A stretch of 64,000 bases of DNA from Streptomyces sp. CB02959 (lineage in GTDB: Bacteria > Actinomycetota > Actinomycetes > Streptomycetales > Streptomycetaceae), in contig NZ_NNBP01000028.1 in assembly GCF_002803155.1 (NCBI RefSeq), positions 62,001 through 126,000 of the forward strand, given 5' to 3'. The notes beneath the pieces are model-generated. The model was not told where the DNA came from and did not search any database. It saw only the letters and a program-made list of their open reading frames with translations. Made by a program: the position numbers and the translations under genes. Positions within the stretch are counted from its first letter, which is position 1, and each line of letters begins with the position of its first letter. Of this stretch, positions 24,744-31,929 are shown piece by piece.

Positions 24744-25160
24744 TCAGTAGGGCGTGGGGGCTTTCGGTCGCGGTGTGAACTTCTCGGCACAGGCTGGGAG
24801 TTCGGTTGCCTCGCGGTGGGCCAGGCCGACGAAGAGCACGGGACGGGCGGTCCACTCGATGTGGGTGTCGCGGTGGCTGACGGTGATCTCGTAGGGCGTG
24901 GTGTAGGCGAGGGTCTCGATGGCGTTCACGTAACCGCCGGCCAGCCAACTCCGGGCGCATGCGGCTGCTTCGGCTTCGAGGGCTGAGGTGATGGTGCGGA
25001 GTGCGACGCGGATCCAGCGGACGGCTTGGACGGCGTTGTCGGCCTGGCAGGAGGCGAGGAGGACGGGGGCCTCACCGGTCGCCGGGCTCTGGGTCCAGCA
25101 CTCGCACCAGTAACCGGGGCGAAGGGCAGGCATGACTGCGGGGGTCATTTGGTGCTCCAT
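24744..25160 (-). CDS. Hypothetical AICE protein (paralogue of its neighbour)
   Basis: 138 residues with no domain I can name. The core AVRWIRVALRTITSALEAEAAACARSWLAGGYVNAIETLAYTTPYEITVSHRDTHIEWTARP has the same layout as part of the next gene upstream (RWLR, helix of Ala/Leu/Glu, WL, La-x-g/t-x-Y-x-it, then a Thr/Pro end), so the two look like a tandem duplication. Two cysteines (WCECW) lie near the start. Genes of this appearance are, as I recall, frequent next to the Nudix gene in Streptomyces integrative elements. The start may be ATG 25160 or one of the methionines that follow within nine residues. It overlaps the upstream gene by 16 bases. Confidence 0.68.
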   Translation of the reverse strand: MEHQMTPAVMPALRPGYWCECWTQSPATGEAPVLLASCQADNAVQAVRWIRVALRTITSALEAEAAACARSWLAGGYVNAIETLAYTTPYEITVSHRDTHIEWTARPVLFVGLAHREATELPACAEKFTPRPKAPTPY

Positions 25161-25573
25161 GCGGGGCTCGCTGACAGCGTGTAGCGGGTGGCTTCCTCGA
25201 AGATCGTGAGGAGGTAGGAGTCGCCCCGGGCGAGGGTGAAGAGTGCGTACTCGTGGGCGGCGTGATCACTGAGCCAGTGGCGGATCGGTCGGGCCGCCGC
25301 GGCGTCGAGCTGGTCCGCGATGTCGATGGCTCGGCTGCGGAGCCACCGCAGTGCCAGGCGTGGAGTGGCCACCGAGCCCGAGCCGAGCGGAACGGAACCG
25401 CCTTCAGGGAACGAGTGGGCAACGGCTTCGCACCGGTAGCCGGCAGCAGCACCGACCGCTTGATCGCGGGCAATGTCGCGCAGCGTCCACCTGCCGCCGA
25501 CATCGGCACCTTCCTCCAGCGAAGTTGGGCGTTCGCCTCCAACAGCTAGGCGACTGCTCGTATACTCGTGCAT
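25145..25573 (-). CDS. Hypothetical AICE protein (paralogue of its neighbour)
   Basis: 142 residues, cytosolic, no recognised catalytic motif. The second half (RLALRWLRSRAIDIADQLDAAAARPIRHWLSDHAAHEYALFTLARGDSYLLTIFEEATRYTLSASP) parallels the core of the following gene, while the first half (RWTLRDIARDQAVGAAAGYRCEAVAH) has its own short basic/acidic segment. AAGGAA lies about 6 bases before the ATG. It is part of a minus-strand run beginning after the Nudix gene, and its start region contains a CGTATACTCGTGCATAC stretch that resembles the element's other operator-like sequences. Confidence 0.7.
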   Translation of the reverse strand: MHEYTSSRLAVGGERPTSLEEGADVGGRWTLRDIARDQAVGAAAGYRCEAVAHSFPEGGSVPLGSGSVATPRLALRWLRSRAIDIADQLDAAAARPIRHWLSDHAAHEYALFTLARGDSYLLTIFEEATRYTLSASPAWSTK

Positions 25574-25619
25574 ACAAGTTCCTTTGTGCTGGTGGGCCGC
25601 TATGGGTAGTGGGTTCGAG

Positions 25620-26051
25620 CTAGATGAGTTTCACGCCGTCGTGCGCTCGCACGGCGGGTGGCGAAGTCGCGTCAAGGGCGTCCAGGACGCGGATCGCGTA
25701 CGCCTCGTCGGCGAGTTTCGTAACTTCCTCGCGGGTTGCCCAGCGCAGGGCGCGGGTTTCCTCGCCGGTCGTGGGGGTGCCGTCGATCTCTTCGCAGCGG
25801 AAGACCATCGAGACGATCAAGCCGGTCATGTTCTTGTAGATGCCGGTCAGGGTCGCCGGGAGGGCAATCTTGATGCCGGTCTCTTCCAGGACTTCGCGCT
25901 GGAGCGCTTGGGGGATGGTCTCGCCTGGTTCGAGCACGCCGCCGGGCGGTTCCCACTGGCCGTTGTCCCGGCGCTGGATGAGCAGGGCCCGGCCCCGGTC
26001 GTCGACGATGACTCCGGCGACGCTCACAGAGTGCGGACGCTCGGCGCTCAC
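25620..26051 (-). CDS. Nudix hydrolase, Pif-like
   Basis: 143-residue Nudix protein with a complete Nudix box: GGVLEPGETIPQALQREVLEETGI fits GX5EX7REUXEEXGU at about 37-60. In pSAM2 the divergent neighbour of korSA is pif, a Nudix protein that blocks redundant transfer between cells already carrying the element; position and orientation here are the same. A plain nucleotide-sanitising role is the alternative. It is divergently transcribed from the GntR regulator across an 85-bp gap that contains a TCTAGATAC operator-like sequence. Confidence 0.85.
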   Translation of the reverse strand: MSAERPHSVSVAGVIVDDRGRALLIQRRDNGQWEPPGGVLEPGETIPQALQREVLEETGIKIALPATLTGIYKNMTGLIVSMVFRCEEIDGTPTTGEETRALRWATREEVTKLADEAYAIRVLDALDATSPPAVRAHDGVKLI

Positions 26052-26111
26052 GGAACTTCCATCCCCTTCGGCTGGCTAGGCTTCCCACCGTAGCAACAAG
26101 TGTCAGCCGCT

Positions 26112-26124
26112 CGTCTAGATACCT
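26112..26124. promoter_or_regulatory. Operator-like site upstream of the GntR gene
   Basis: CGTCTAGATACCT lies 12 bp before the regulator ATG in the divergent gap with the Nudix gene. It shares the TCTAGAT core with 27073-27079 but lacks the second CTAG half. It is probably the autoregulatory site. Confidence 0.4.
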
Positions 26125-26136
26125 AAAGGAGTCAAA

Positions 26137-26925
26137 ATGCCCGCTCAGGGTACTGCCCTGCTCGGTGCACTGGACCCCACCAGTGACCGTGCGGTGTTCC
26201 GGCAGATCGCCGATCAGCTCCGTGAGGCGATCGACAAGGGCCGGTTCAAGGAGGGCGACAAGCTCCCGTCCGAGACTGAGCTGGTCGAGCACTACGGCGT
26301 ATCGCGGATGACCGTCCGCAACTCCTTGTCCGTCCTCCAGGGCGAGGGCCTGGTGGTCTCGGAGCACGGCAAGGGGGTCTTCGTCCGGCCGCGTCCGCCG
26401 GTCCGGCGACTGGCCTCGGACCGCTTCGCCCGGCGGCACCGGGAGCAGGGCAAGTCCGCGTTCACCGTGGAGGCCGAAGCCGCGGGCAGCCGGCCGGAGG
26501 TGGACAGCCTGGAGGTGAAGGAGGAGCGCCCCTCACAGGACATCGCCACGCGCCTGGGTGGGCCGCGCCGCGTGCTGGCTCGTCGCCGCCGCTACCTGCT
26601 CGACGGCCGGCCGGTGGAGTTCGCCACCTCGTACATCCCGCTGGACCTGGCGACCGGCACTCCGATCGCCGAGCCGAATCCCGGCCCCGGCGGCATCTAC
26701 GCCCGGCTGGAAGAGCTGGGGCACCGTCTCGACCACTTCGACGAGGAGATCCGTGCCCGGATGCCCTCGCCCCAGGAGGTCAAGACGCTCCGCCTGGCCT
26801 CCGGAGTGCCGGTGATCCACCTGATCCGCACCGCGCACGACAGCGAAGGACGCGCGGTCGAGGTCTGCGACACGGTGATGGCCGCTGACGCCTACGTCCT
26901 GAACTACCAGCTCCCCGCCACCTGA
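26137..26925 (+). CDS. GntR/HutC-family repressor, KorSA-like
   Basis: 262 residues. The N-terminal winged helix (about 20-85) is typical: FRQIADQLREAIDKGRFKEGDKLPSETELVEHYGVSRMTVRNSLSVLQGEGLVVSEHGKGVFV. It is followed by a UTRA ligand-binding domain (about 100-258; RRYLLDGRPVEFATSYIPLDLA...HLIRTAHDSEGRAVEVCDTVMAAD). In pSAM2, KorSA of this family represses the activator and transfer genes and keeps the element integrated. AAAGGAG precedes the ATG. Related TCTAGA...CTAG sequences occur in front of this gene, the next gene and rep. The ligand, if any, is unknown. Confidence 0.88.
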   Translation: MPAQGTALLGALDPTSDRAVFRQIADQLREAIDKGRFKEGDKLPSETELVEHYGVSRMTVRNSLSVLQGEGLVVSEHGKGVFVRPRPPVRRLASDRFARRHREQGKSAFTVEAEAAGSRPEVDSLEVKEERPSQDIATRLGGPRRVLARRRRYLLDGRPVEFATSYIPLDLATGTPIAEPNPGPGGIYARLEELGHRLDHFDEEIRARMPSPQEVKTLRLASGVPVIHLIRTAHDSEGRAVEVCDTVMAADAYVLNYQLPAT

Positions 26926-26996
26926 TGACGGGGCGGATGGAACGCGATGCGCTTCCGCCCTCCCCTCCGTCGACTCGTACACACAAGACAGCCAAC

Positions 26997-27017
26997 ATGT
27001 ATAGACGAGTAGCTGTC
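26997..27017. promoter_or_regulatory. Operator-like site downstream of the GntR gene
   Basis: The core TATAGACGAGTAGCTGTC (27000-27017) resembles the sequence at 27071-27090 (TCTAGATGACTAGCTGTC), with the shared AGCTGTC ending and the same spacing. It lies in the 183-bp gap before the transfer operon, about 75 bp from the second copy, so a repressor could bind both. Confidence 0.45.
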
Positions 27018-27070
27018 TCTATGTCATAGTGATGCGCACGCCCCCGGATTGCGGGGCGACGGCGGCAGCT

Positions 27071-27090
27071 TGTCTAGATGACTAGCTGTC
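27071..27090. promoter_or_regulatory. Operator-like site at the transfer-operon promoter
   Basis: TGTCTAGATGACTAGCTGTC contains two CTAG steps around GATGA and directly precedes the ribosome site of the first transfer-region gene. It shares TCTAGA(T/C)GACTAGC with 30348-30360, in front of rep. Confidence 0.5.
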
Positions 27091-27108
27091 ATGGAGGAGG
27101 AGAAAGCA

Positions 27109-27465
27109 TTGCGTTCCATCCGCGTGGAGACCTCGGCGGCCACGATCCTGCTGACCGAGGCTCCGGAGAAGAAGTTGAAGGACCGGCGGACCGGCGAGGT
27201 CGCCACCGACGCCAACACCGGTGACGTGCTGTGGACGGTAGGGGTCGTCTACATCGAGGGCGGCGAATCGGCGCTCCTCAAGGTCACCGTGCCGGAGAAC
27301 GGGCTGACCGAGGGCCTGACGGTCGGGGCGCCGGTTTCGCTGGCCGGGCTGGTGGCTCGCCCCTGGGAGTCCACCTTCAACGGCCAGGAGCGCCACGGCA
27401 TCGCCTTCCGCGCCACCGCCGTGATGCCCGGCGAGTTCCCCGTTCCGGCTGCGGTGGCGGCCTGA
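27109..27465 (+). CDS. Conserved AICE protein at the head of the transfer region
   Basis: 118 residues with no domain I can name. The pattern (RSIRVETSAATILLTEAPEKKLKDRRTGEVATDANTGDVLWTVGVVYIEGGESALLKVTVPE...ISLAGL-like...RPWESTFNGQERHGIAFRA) is mostly beta and could be an OB-like fold, as in single-strand-binding accessory proteins; that is inference. TTG at 27109 was chosen because GGAGGAG sits 7 bases before it; the ATG at 27091 overlaps the ribosome site and follows the operator directly. The stop lies 6 bases before the translocase ATG, so both are in one transcript. Confidence 0.75.
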   Translation: MRSIRVETSAATILLTEAPEKKLKDRRTGEVATDANTGDVLWTVGVVYIEGGESALLKVTVPENGLTEGLTVGAPVSLAGLVARPWESTFNGQERHGIAFRATAVMPGEFPVPAAVAA

Positions 27466-27470
27466 TCGCC

Positions 27471-28847
27471 ATGTCTGATCTGCTGACGTTGCTGGAGGTG
27501 GGTGCTCCGGTCGCCGCACTCGGTGGCGTGGGTGCCTACCTCCGGGCGAAGCATCCGGCCGCATTCTGGTGCACGGCCGGCCTGCCGATCTCCACCGCCC
27601 GCCTGCTCGGCACGTACGGCTCGACCATGGAGTCGTGCGGACTGACCGTCCAGCCGTCCCGCCTCCGCGCTCTGCTCGTCCAGGCGACGACTCGGCGCGA
27701 GGTACGGCCGGTTCCGCCGCGCCGGGGCCTGATCCGCCCGACCTCGACAGGCATGCGGCTCCGGCTACGGCTGGCTCCGGGACAGGAACCGGCCGACGTG
27801 GCGGCCTCCGCTGAACGGCTGCGGCATGCCTGGGGCGTTCACGCCGTGTACGTCACCGAGGTCAAGCCGGGCGTGGTCGAACTGCGGCTCGTCGGCTTCG
27901 ACGTGCTCCGCAAGGTCCGGATGCCGCGCAAGGTCGAGGGCGGGTTGCTGAAGGTCCCGGTGGCGCTGCGGGAGGACGCGACCGCATACGTCCGCGACTA
28001 CCGCACCGTCCCGCATCAACTCACCCTGGGCGCCACGCTGTCGGGCAAGTCGATGTTCCTGCGCCACCTGGTCGCCGGGCTGGCCCGGCAGCCGGTCGCC
28101 CTGGCCGGGATCGACTGCAAGCGCGGCGTAGAGCTGGCACCGTTCGCCCCTCGGCTGTCGGCGCTGGCCACGGACCCCGGGCAGGTGGCTGAACTGCTGC
28201 CCGTACTGGTGCGGTTGATGGAGGACCGGTACGACCTGATCAAGGCCAGGCAGGGCATCGCCCCGGGCACCCCGGACGAGGAGATCACCTCCGACATCTG
28301 GGGCCTGCCGGAGTCCGAACGCCCGGTGCCGGTGGTGGTCGTCGTCGACGAGGTGGCCGAGCTGTTCATGGTCGCCACCCGCAAGGACGAGGAACGGCGG
28401 GACGAGATGGTCACCCAGCTCATCCGCCTCGCCCAACTCGGCCGCGCCGCCGGCATCTACCTCGAAGTGTGCGGCCAGCGCTTCGGCGCCGAGTTGGGCA
28501 AGGGTGCCACCATGCTCCGCGCCCAGCTCACCGGCCGCGTCTGCCACCGGGTCAACGACGAAGCCTCGGCGAAGATGGCGCTGGGGGACATCGCCCCTGA
28601 GGCGGTCATCGCCGCCTGCGGCATCGCGCCCGAACGCCCTGGCCTGGCCGTCGCCGGGGACACCTCCGGCGGCTGGTCCCGTATCCGCACCCCGTACTTG
28701 TCGCTCGCCGATGCCGCCGCCGTCTGTGCCGCCTCGGCCGACCTGGTCCCGGACGTTCCGGCGCTCGATCGCTTCCGGCCCGTCGTGCCGGCCGAGCCTT
28801 CTGACTCGGCGATTCCGCTGGTCAAGCCGCTGCCAGCGACCGGCTGA
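27471..28847 (+). CDS. FtsK/SpoIIIE-type DNA translocase (Tra)
   Basis: 458-residue conjugation motor. It has Walker A GATLSGKS at 187-194, Walker B VPVVVVVDEVAELF at about 286-299, and the FtsK-typical LAQLGRAAGIYLEVCGQR. This class alone moves double-stranded DNA between mycelial cells in Streptomyces elements. The N-terminus is only weakly hydrophobic (about 5-35), so it has fewer membrane segments than chromosomal FtsK; the spread proteins downstream may supply the membrane part. The ATG at 27471 immediately follows the preceding gene. Confidence 0.9.
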   Translation: MSDLLTLLEVGAPVAALGGVGAYLRAKHPAAFWCTAGLPISTARLLGTYGSTMESCGLTVQPSRLRALLVQATTRREVRPVPPRRGLIRPTSTGMRLRLRLAPGQEPADVAASAERLRHAWGVHAVYVTEVKPGVVELRLVGFDVLRKVRMPRKVEGGLLKVPVALREDATAYVRDYRTVPHQLTLGATLSGKSMFLRHLVAGLARQPVALAGIDCKRGVELAPFAPRLSALATDPGQVAELLPVLVRLMEDRYDLIKARQGIAPGTPDEEITSDIWGLPESERPVPVVVVVDEVAELFMVATRKDEERRDEMVTQLIRLAQLGRAAGIYLEVCGQRFGAELGKGATMLRAQLTGRVCHRVNDEASAKMALGDIAPEAVIAACGIAPERPGLAVAGDTSGGWSRIRTPYLSLADAAAVCAASADLVPDVPALDRFRPVVPAEPSDSAIPLVKPLPATG

Positions 28848-28929
28848 CCCACACCCTCAACGGTCGGCGCGACCGCTTCGCGCCAGGTCCCTACCCACTC
28901 CATGCCTGAAACCGGAAGGAGGTCCACCC

Positions 28930-29115
28930 ATGCGCGATCAGACACGCGAATCCGTCCGCCGCATCGAGAAGGCCGTACGGGCCGGCGACTACGCAACCGC
29001 GCTGGCGGACGCCCGTCGCCTGTACCGGGATGCCACCGCCGAAGCCGAACGCGCCGAACTGCTGGCCGTTCTCGGCCCGCGGGCCGTCCCGCCCACCACA
29101 CCGACAAGGGGCTAA
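28930..29115 (+). CDS. Small helical AICE protein
   Basis: 61 residues (MRDQTRESVRRIEKAVRAGD...), predicted mostly helical with a TPR-like AGDYATALADARRLY turn, and a Pro/Thr tail. GGAAGGAGG lies 8 bases before the ATG, a strong site that argues it is real. It resembles the equally long product of 29770-29955 (shared RAG-aromatic-x-x-A-x-x-x-A pattern). It is in the transfer operon, four bases before the spdB-like gene. No function is known to me. Confidence 0.65.
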   Translation: MRDQTRESVRRIEKAVRAGDYATALADARRLYRDATAEAERAELLAVLGPRAVPPTTPTRG

Positions 29116-29119
29116 GCCA

Positions 29120-29755
29120 GTGCCTGCGTACCTCGCCCGCGTCGACGCGGTGCTCGTCCAGGCCGTCATCGCCGCCGCACTGTCCTTCGCCCACCTCCAC
29201 GACATCGCCGTGGCAGCCGGGCAGGACGGTTGGAAGGCATGGGCCTACCCGGTGTCGGTGGACCTGCTCCTCATGGCGGCCTGGCGGCGGCTGCGGTCCG
29301 GGACGGACAAGCGGAGCGGGTGGTGCTGGTTCGTCATCGCGTTGACGGCCTCACTCGGCGCCAACGTGGCCACCGCCGGCCTCCTCGACCTGCACGCCGT
29401 CCCGGCCTGGCTCCGCATCCTCGTCGCCGGTTGGCCCGCGGTCGCCTTCCTCGGCGGATCGCTGCTCGCGCACTCCGCCCCACAGCAGACAACGCCTGAG
29501 AAAGCACCCGAACGGAAACCGGAAGAGCTCAACACCTCCGCACCCGTACCGCCGCCCACCGAGTCGGCCACGCCGACCAGCCCCGCCCCCTCGGCCCCGC
29601 CCGTCCCGTCCGTCCCGGCCGCCCTGGTCCACCACGCCCGCCAGGTCGCCGCCGACCACCACGCCCGTACCGGCGCTCCCATCGACACCACAACCCTCCG
29701 CGCCCGCCTCGGCATCCCCGCACAGCTCGCCGAAGCCATCGCCGCCCGACTCTGA
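29120..29755 (+). CDS. DUF2637 membrane spread protein, SpdB-like
   Basis: 211 residues starting at GTG 29120 behind AAGGGG. The N-terminal 115 residues contain about four hydrophobic segments (VLVQAVIAAALSF, YPVSVDLLLMAAW, WFVIALTASLGANVATAGL, LRILVAGWPAVAFLGGSLLAH), as in DUF2637. A Pro/Thr/Ala-rich linker leads to a soluble C-terminal helix-turn-helix-like part (ALVHHARQVAADHHARTGAPIDTTTLRARLGIPAQLAEAIAARL). Such proteins are required for intramycelial spread of Streptomyces elements, probably by carrying DNA across septa with the translocase. Confidence 0.82.
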   Translation: MPAYLARVDAVLVQAVIAAALSFAHLHDIAVAAGQDGWKAWAYPVSVDLLLMAAWRRLRSGTDKRSGWCWFVIALTASLGANVATAGLLDLHAVPAWLRILVAGWPAVAFLGGSLLAHSAPQQTTPEKAPERKPEELNTSAPVPPPTESATPTSPAPSAPPVPSVPAALVHHARQVAADHHARTGAPIDTTTLRARLGIPAQLAEAIAARL

Positions 29756-29769
29756 CAGGAGAAGACCCG

Positions 29770-29955
29770 ATGCGTCCGTCCACCCTGCACGCCTTACAGC
29801 ACGCCGCCGAACTCACCCGTGCTGGCCGCTTCGTTGAGGCCATGGCCACCGCCGAGCCCGTCATCCTCGCCGCCGATCCGGACGAGAGCCAAGAGATCGC
29901 GCAGTGGCTCACCGAGCACGCCGACGACTTCGTCCGTAAGCCGGAGGGGCGCTGA
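29770..29955 (+). CDS. Small helical AICE protein (second copy type)
   Basis: 61 residues, two helices with an RAGRFVEAMATAEPVIL turn, acidic. CAGGAGA lies 7 bases before the ATG, and the stop overlaps the start of the next gene (TGATG), which supports translation. Its shape and length resemble the 28930-29115 product. Function unknown; it is in the spread-gene run. Confidence 0.65.
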   Translation: MRPSTLHALQHAAELTRAGRFVEAMATAEPVILAADPDESQEIAQWLTEHADDFVRKPEGR

Positions 29956-30146
29956 TGGTCGCCAACCGCCGCTTCCGCAACGTCGCCCGCATCGGCCCCG
30001 TCCAGATTGGCACTGCCTACGACATGCGGGGCCGGGAGAAGCACACCGCGGCGTGCACCGCCCCGCGCTGCGGCTTCTCCGCCGACTACGACAGCCGCGC
30101 CGCCGCCGAGCTGGCGGCCCGCACCCACCGTTGCCCCGTCCGCTGA
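29955..30146 (+). CDS. Mobile element transfer protein (SpdA-like small protein)
   Basis: 63 residues: MVANRRFRNVARIGPVQIGT..., then two cysteines in CTAPRCGFSADYD and a final C in THRCPVR. Small proteins with this exact layout are commonly labelled mobile element transfer protein in Streptomyces elements, as I recall. The Cys/His spacing (C...C...H-x-C) could bind zinc. It is translationally coupled to the preceding gene. Confidence 0.78.
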   Translation: MVANRRFRNVARIGPVQIGTAYDMRGREKHTAACTAPRCGFSADYDSRAAAELAARTHRCPVR

Positions 30147-30157
30147 AAGGCCCGCCC

Positions 30158-30352
30158 GTGACCGTCACCCTGCCCCTGGTCCTCGTCCTCGGCGTCGTCG
30201 CCTGGGCCGCGATCAAGTTCCTCGGCATCCGCATGTGGGCGGCCGTCGCCATCGCCCTCTTCGGCTTCTGGCTCGCCCACACCTTCCTCGCCCCCGCCGT
30301 GGAGTCCGGCACCCGCACCGGAGTCCACATCGTCAACGGCACACACATCTAG
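30158..30352 (+). CDS. Small membrane spread protein
   Basis: 64 residues from GTG 30158, with AAAGG about 7 bases upstream. It is almost entirely hydrophobic (TLPLVLVLGVVAWAAIKFLG, MWAAVAIALFGFWLAHTFLA), giving two membrane helices and a short polar tail. Proteins like this are part of spd gene clusters that enlarge the transfer pock. It ends directly before an operator-like sequence and rep. Confidence 0.72.
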   Translation: MTVTLPLVLVLGVVAWAAIKFLGIRMWAAVAIALFGFWLAHTFLAPAVESGTRTGVHIVNGTHI

Positions 30353-30360
30353 ACGACTAG
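30346..30360. promoter_or_regulatory. Operator-like site before rep
   Basis: ATCTAGACGACTAGC-type sequence (the final C is at 30361) overlapping the stop codon of the upstream gene and lying 22 bp before the rep ATG. It shares TCTAGA(C/T)GACTAGC with 27073-27086. It suggests that the GntR repressor also controls replication and excision. Confidence 0.5.
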
Positions 30361-30382
30361 CCAACCAAGGAGAAATCACCCG

Positions 30383-31744
30383 ATGCCCGCCCGCACCACG
30401 CCGCCGATCACGCACCTGGCTGCGCTGGCCTCACTGGGCACCATGCCCGCCCTGCTCCGGCAACTCCGGGGCCTGGGCGGGTGCGGCCAACCCATCCGCC
30501 TCGACGGCCACCGCACCGAGATCCACCCCACCACCGGCCAGATCCTCTCCGAGTTGCATGCCAGCGACCTGCCCGCCGGTCACCTCTTGGTCCGCTGCAA
30601 CAACCGCCGCACCACCCGCTGTCCCGCCTGCGCCGAGACCTACCGCCGCGACACCTACCAACTGATCACCACCGGCCTCCGCGGCGGCAAAGGCACCCCC
30701 GAACAAGTCGCCACCCACCCCCGCGTCTTCGCCACCTTCACCGCCCCCTCCTTCGGCCCCGTCCACAACCGCCCCACGGGAAAGGGCGGAACGGCCCGCC
30801 CTTGCCGCTGCGGAACCCGCCACCCCGACGACGCCCCCGCGCTGGGCACCGCGCTCAACCCGGATACGTACGACTACGAGTCAGCAGTGCTGTGGAACGC
30901 CCACGCCGGCGCCCTGTGGCGACGCTTCTCCATCTACCTCCGCCGAGAGATCGCCAAGCGAGCCGGCCTCACCCAACGAGCCTTCCGCCACCACGCCCGC
31001 GTCTCCTTCGCCAAGGTCGCCGAGTACCAAAAACGCGGCGCGGTCCACTTCCACGCCGTCATCCGCCTCGACGGCCCCGCCGGCAGCAATACCCCACCCC
31101 CGACCTGGGCCACCACCGACCTGCTGACCGACGCCATCCAGGCCGCCACCACCAAAGCCACCGCGCCCGGCCCAACCATCGACGGCAGGCCCCACACCTT
31201 CACCTTCGGCAAGCAACTCGACATCCGCCCCATCCGCTCCGCCGACCTCGACGGCGGCGCCGAACTAACCGAACGCGCGGTCGCCGCCTACATCGCCAAG
31301 TACGCCACCAAGGGCGCCGAGACAGCCACCGGCACCCTCGACCGCCCGCTCAAGTTCCTCGCCGAACTCGCCCAACTCGACATCAACGACCACGCCCGCC
31401 GCATGATCCGCACCGCCTGGACCCTCGGCGGACGCCGCGACCTCGAAGACCTCCGGCTACGCGCCTGGGCGCACATGCTCGGCTTCCGCGGCCACTTCTC
31501 CACCAAGACCCGCCACTACTCCACCACCCTCGGCGCCCTCCGCACCGCCCGCGCCGAATGGCAACGCCTCCAAGCCCAGCCCAACACCCCGGAGCCGACC
31601 CCCGCCGCCACCGCCGAAACCACCCTCGTCCTCTCCCACTGGACCTTCGCCGGCACCGGCTTCACCCCCGGCGAATCCTGGCTCGCCACCACCATCCATC
31701 GCGAACACCCGCACCCCGAAGTCGAAGGAGACAACCAGCCATGA
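30383..31744 (+). CDS. repSA: Replication initiator protein, RepSA-like
   Basis: 453-residue rolling-circle-type initiator typical of Streptomyces integrative elements. A zinc-finger-like CNNRRTTRCPACAETYRRDTYQL lies at about 72-94; a second CRCGTRHPDD block follows near 140. The HUH-like motif is in GAVHFHAVIRLDGP (about 218-231), and a later YIAKYATKGAE supplies tyrosines that could be nucleophilic. It starts replication after excision. AAGGAG precedes the ATG. Its stop overlaps the xis start (ATGA), so rep, xis and int form one translational chain. Confidence 0.87.
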   Translation: MPARTTPPITHLAALASLGTMPALLRQLRGLGGCGQPIRLDGHRTEIHPTTGQILSELHASDLPAGHLLVRCNNRRTTRCPACAETYRRDTYQLITTGLRGGKGTPEQVATHPRVFATFTAPSFGPVHNRPTGKGGTARPCRCGTRHPDDAPALGTALNPDTYDYESAVLWNAHAGALWRRFSIYLRREIAKRAGLTQRAFRHHARVSFAKVAEYQKRGAVHFHAVIRLDGPAGSNTPPPTWATTDLLTDAIQAATTKATAPGPTIDGRPHTFTFGKQLDIRPIRSADLDGGAELTERAVAAYIAKYATKGAETATGTLDRPLKFLAELAQLDINDHARRMIRTAWTLGGRRDLEDLRLRAWAHMLGFRGHFSTKTRHYSTTLGALRTARAEWQRLQAQPNTPEPTPAATAETTLVLSHWTFAGTGFTPGESWLATTIHREHPHPEVEGDNQP

Positions 31745-31929
31745 CCACCGCCACCGGGCAACTACTCACCGTGCCGGAGGTCATGACCCGGCTGAAGTAC
31801 GGACGCTCCAAGGTCTACGACCTCATCCGCTCCAAGCGCCTCATCTCGATCACCGAGGGCCGATCCCGCCGCATCCCCGAAAACGCCCTGGCCGACTACA
31901 TCCGCGACCGCATCGAGGAGGCCGCCTGA
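31741..31929 (+). CDS. xis: Excisionase (Xis)
   Basis: 62-residue protein consisting of one MerR-like winged helix-turn-helix: LLTVPEVMTRLKYGRSKVYDLIRSKRLISITEGRSRRIPENALADYI. It directs Int towards excision by bending DNA at the att arms. It overlaps rep by 4 bases and int by one base (TGATG). Confidence 0.88.
   Translation: MTTATGQLLTVPEVMTRLKYGRSKVYDLIRSKRLISITEGRSRRIPENALADYIRDRIEEAA

Noticed and set aside
27231..27470. An N-terminal extension of the FtsK-type translocase
   Set aside because: The extra codons overlap the preceding conserved gene in another frame and are Arg/Gly low complexity; ATG 27471 starts the protein properly.
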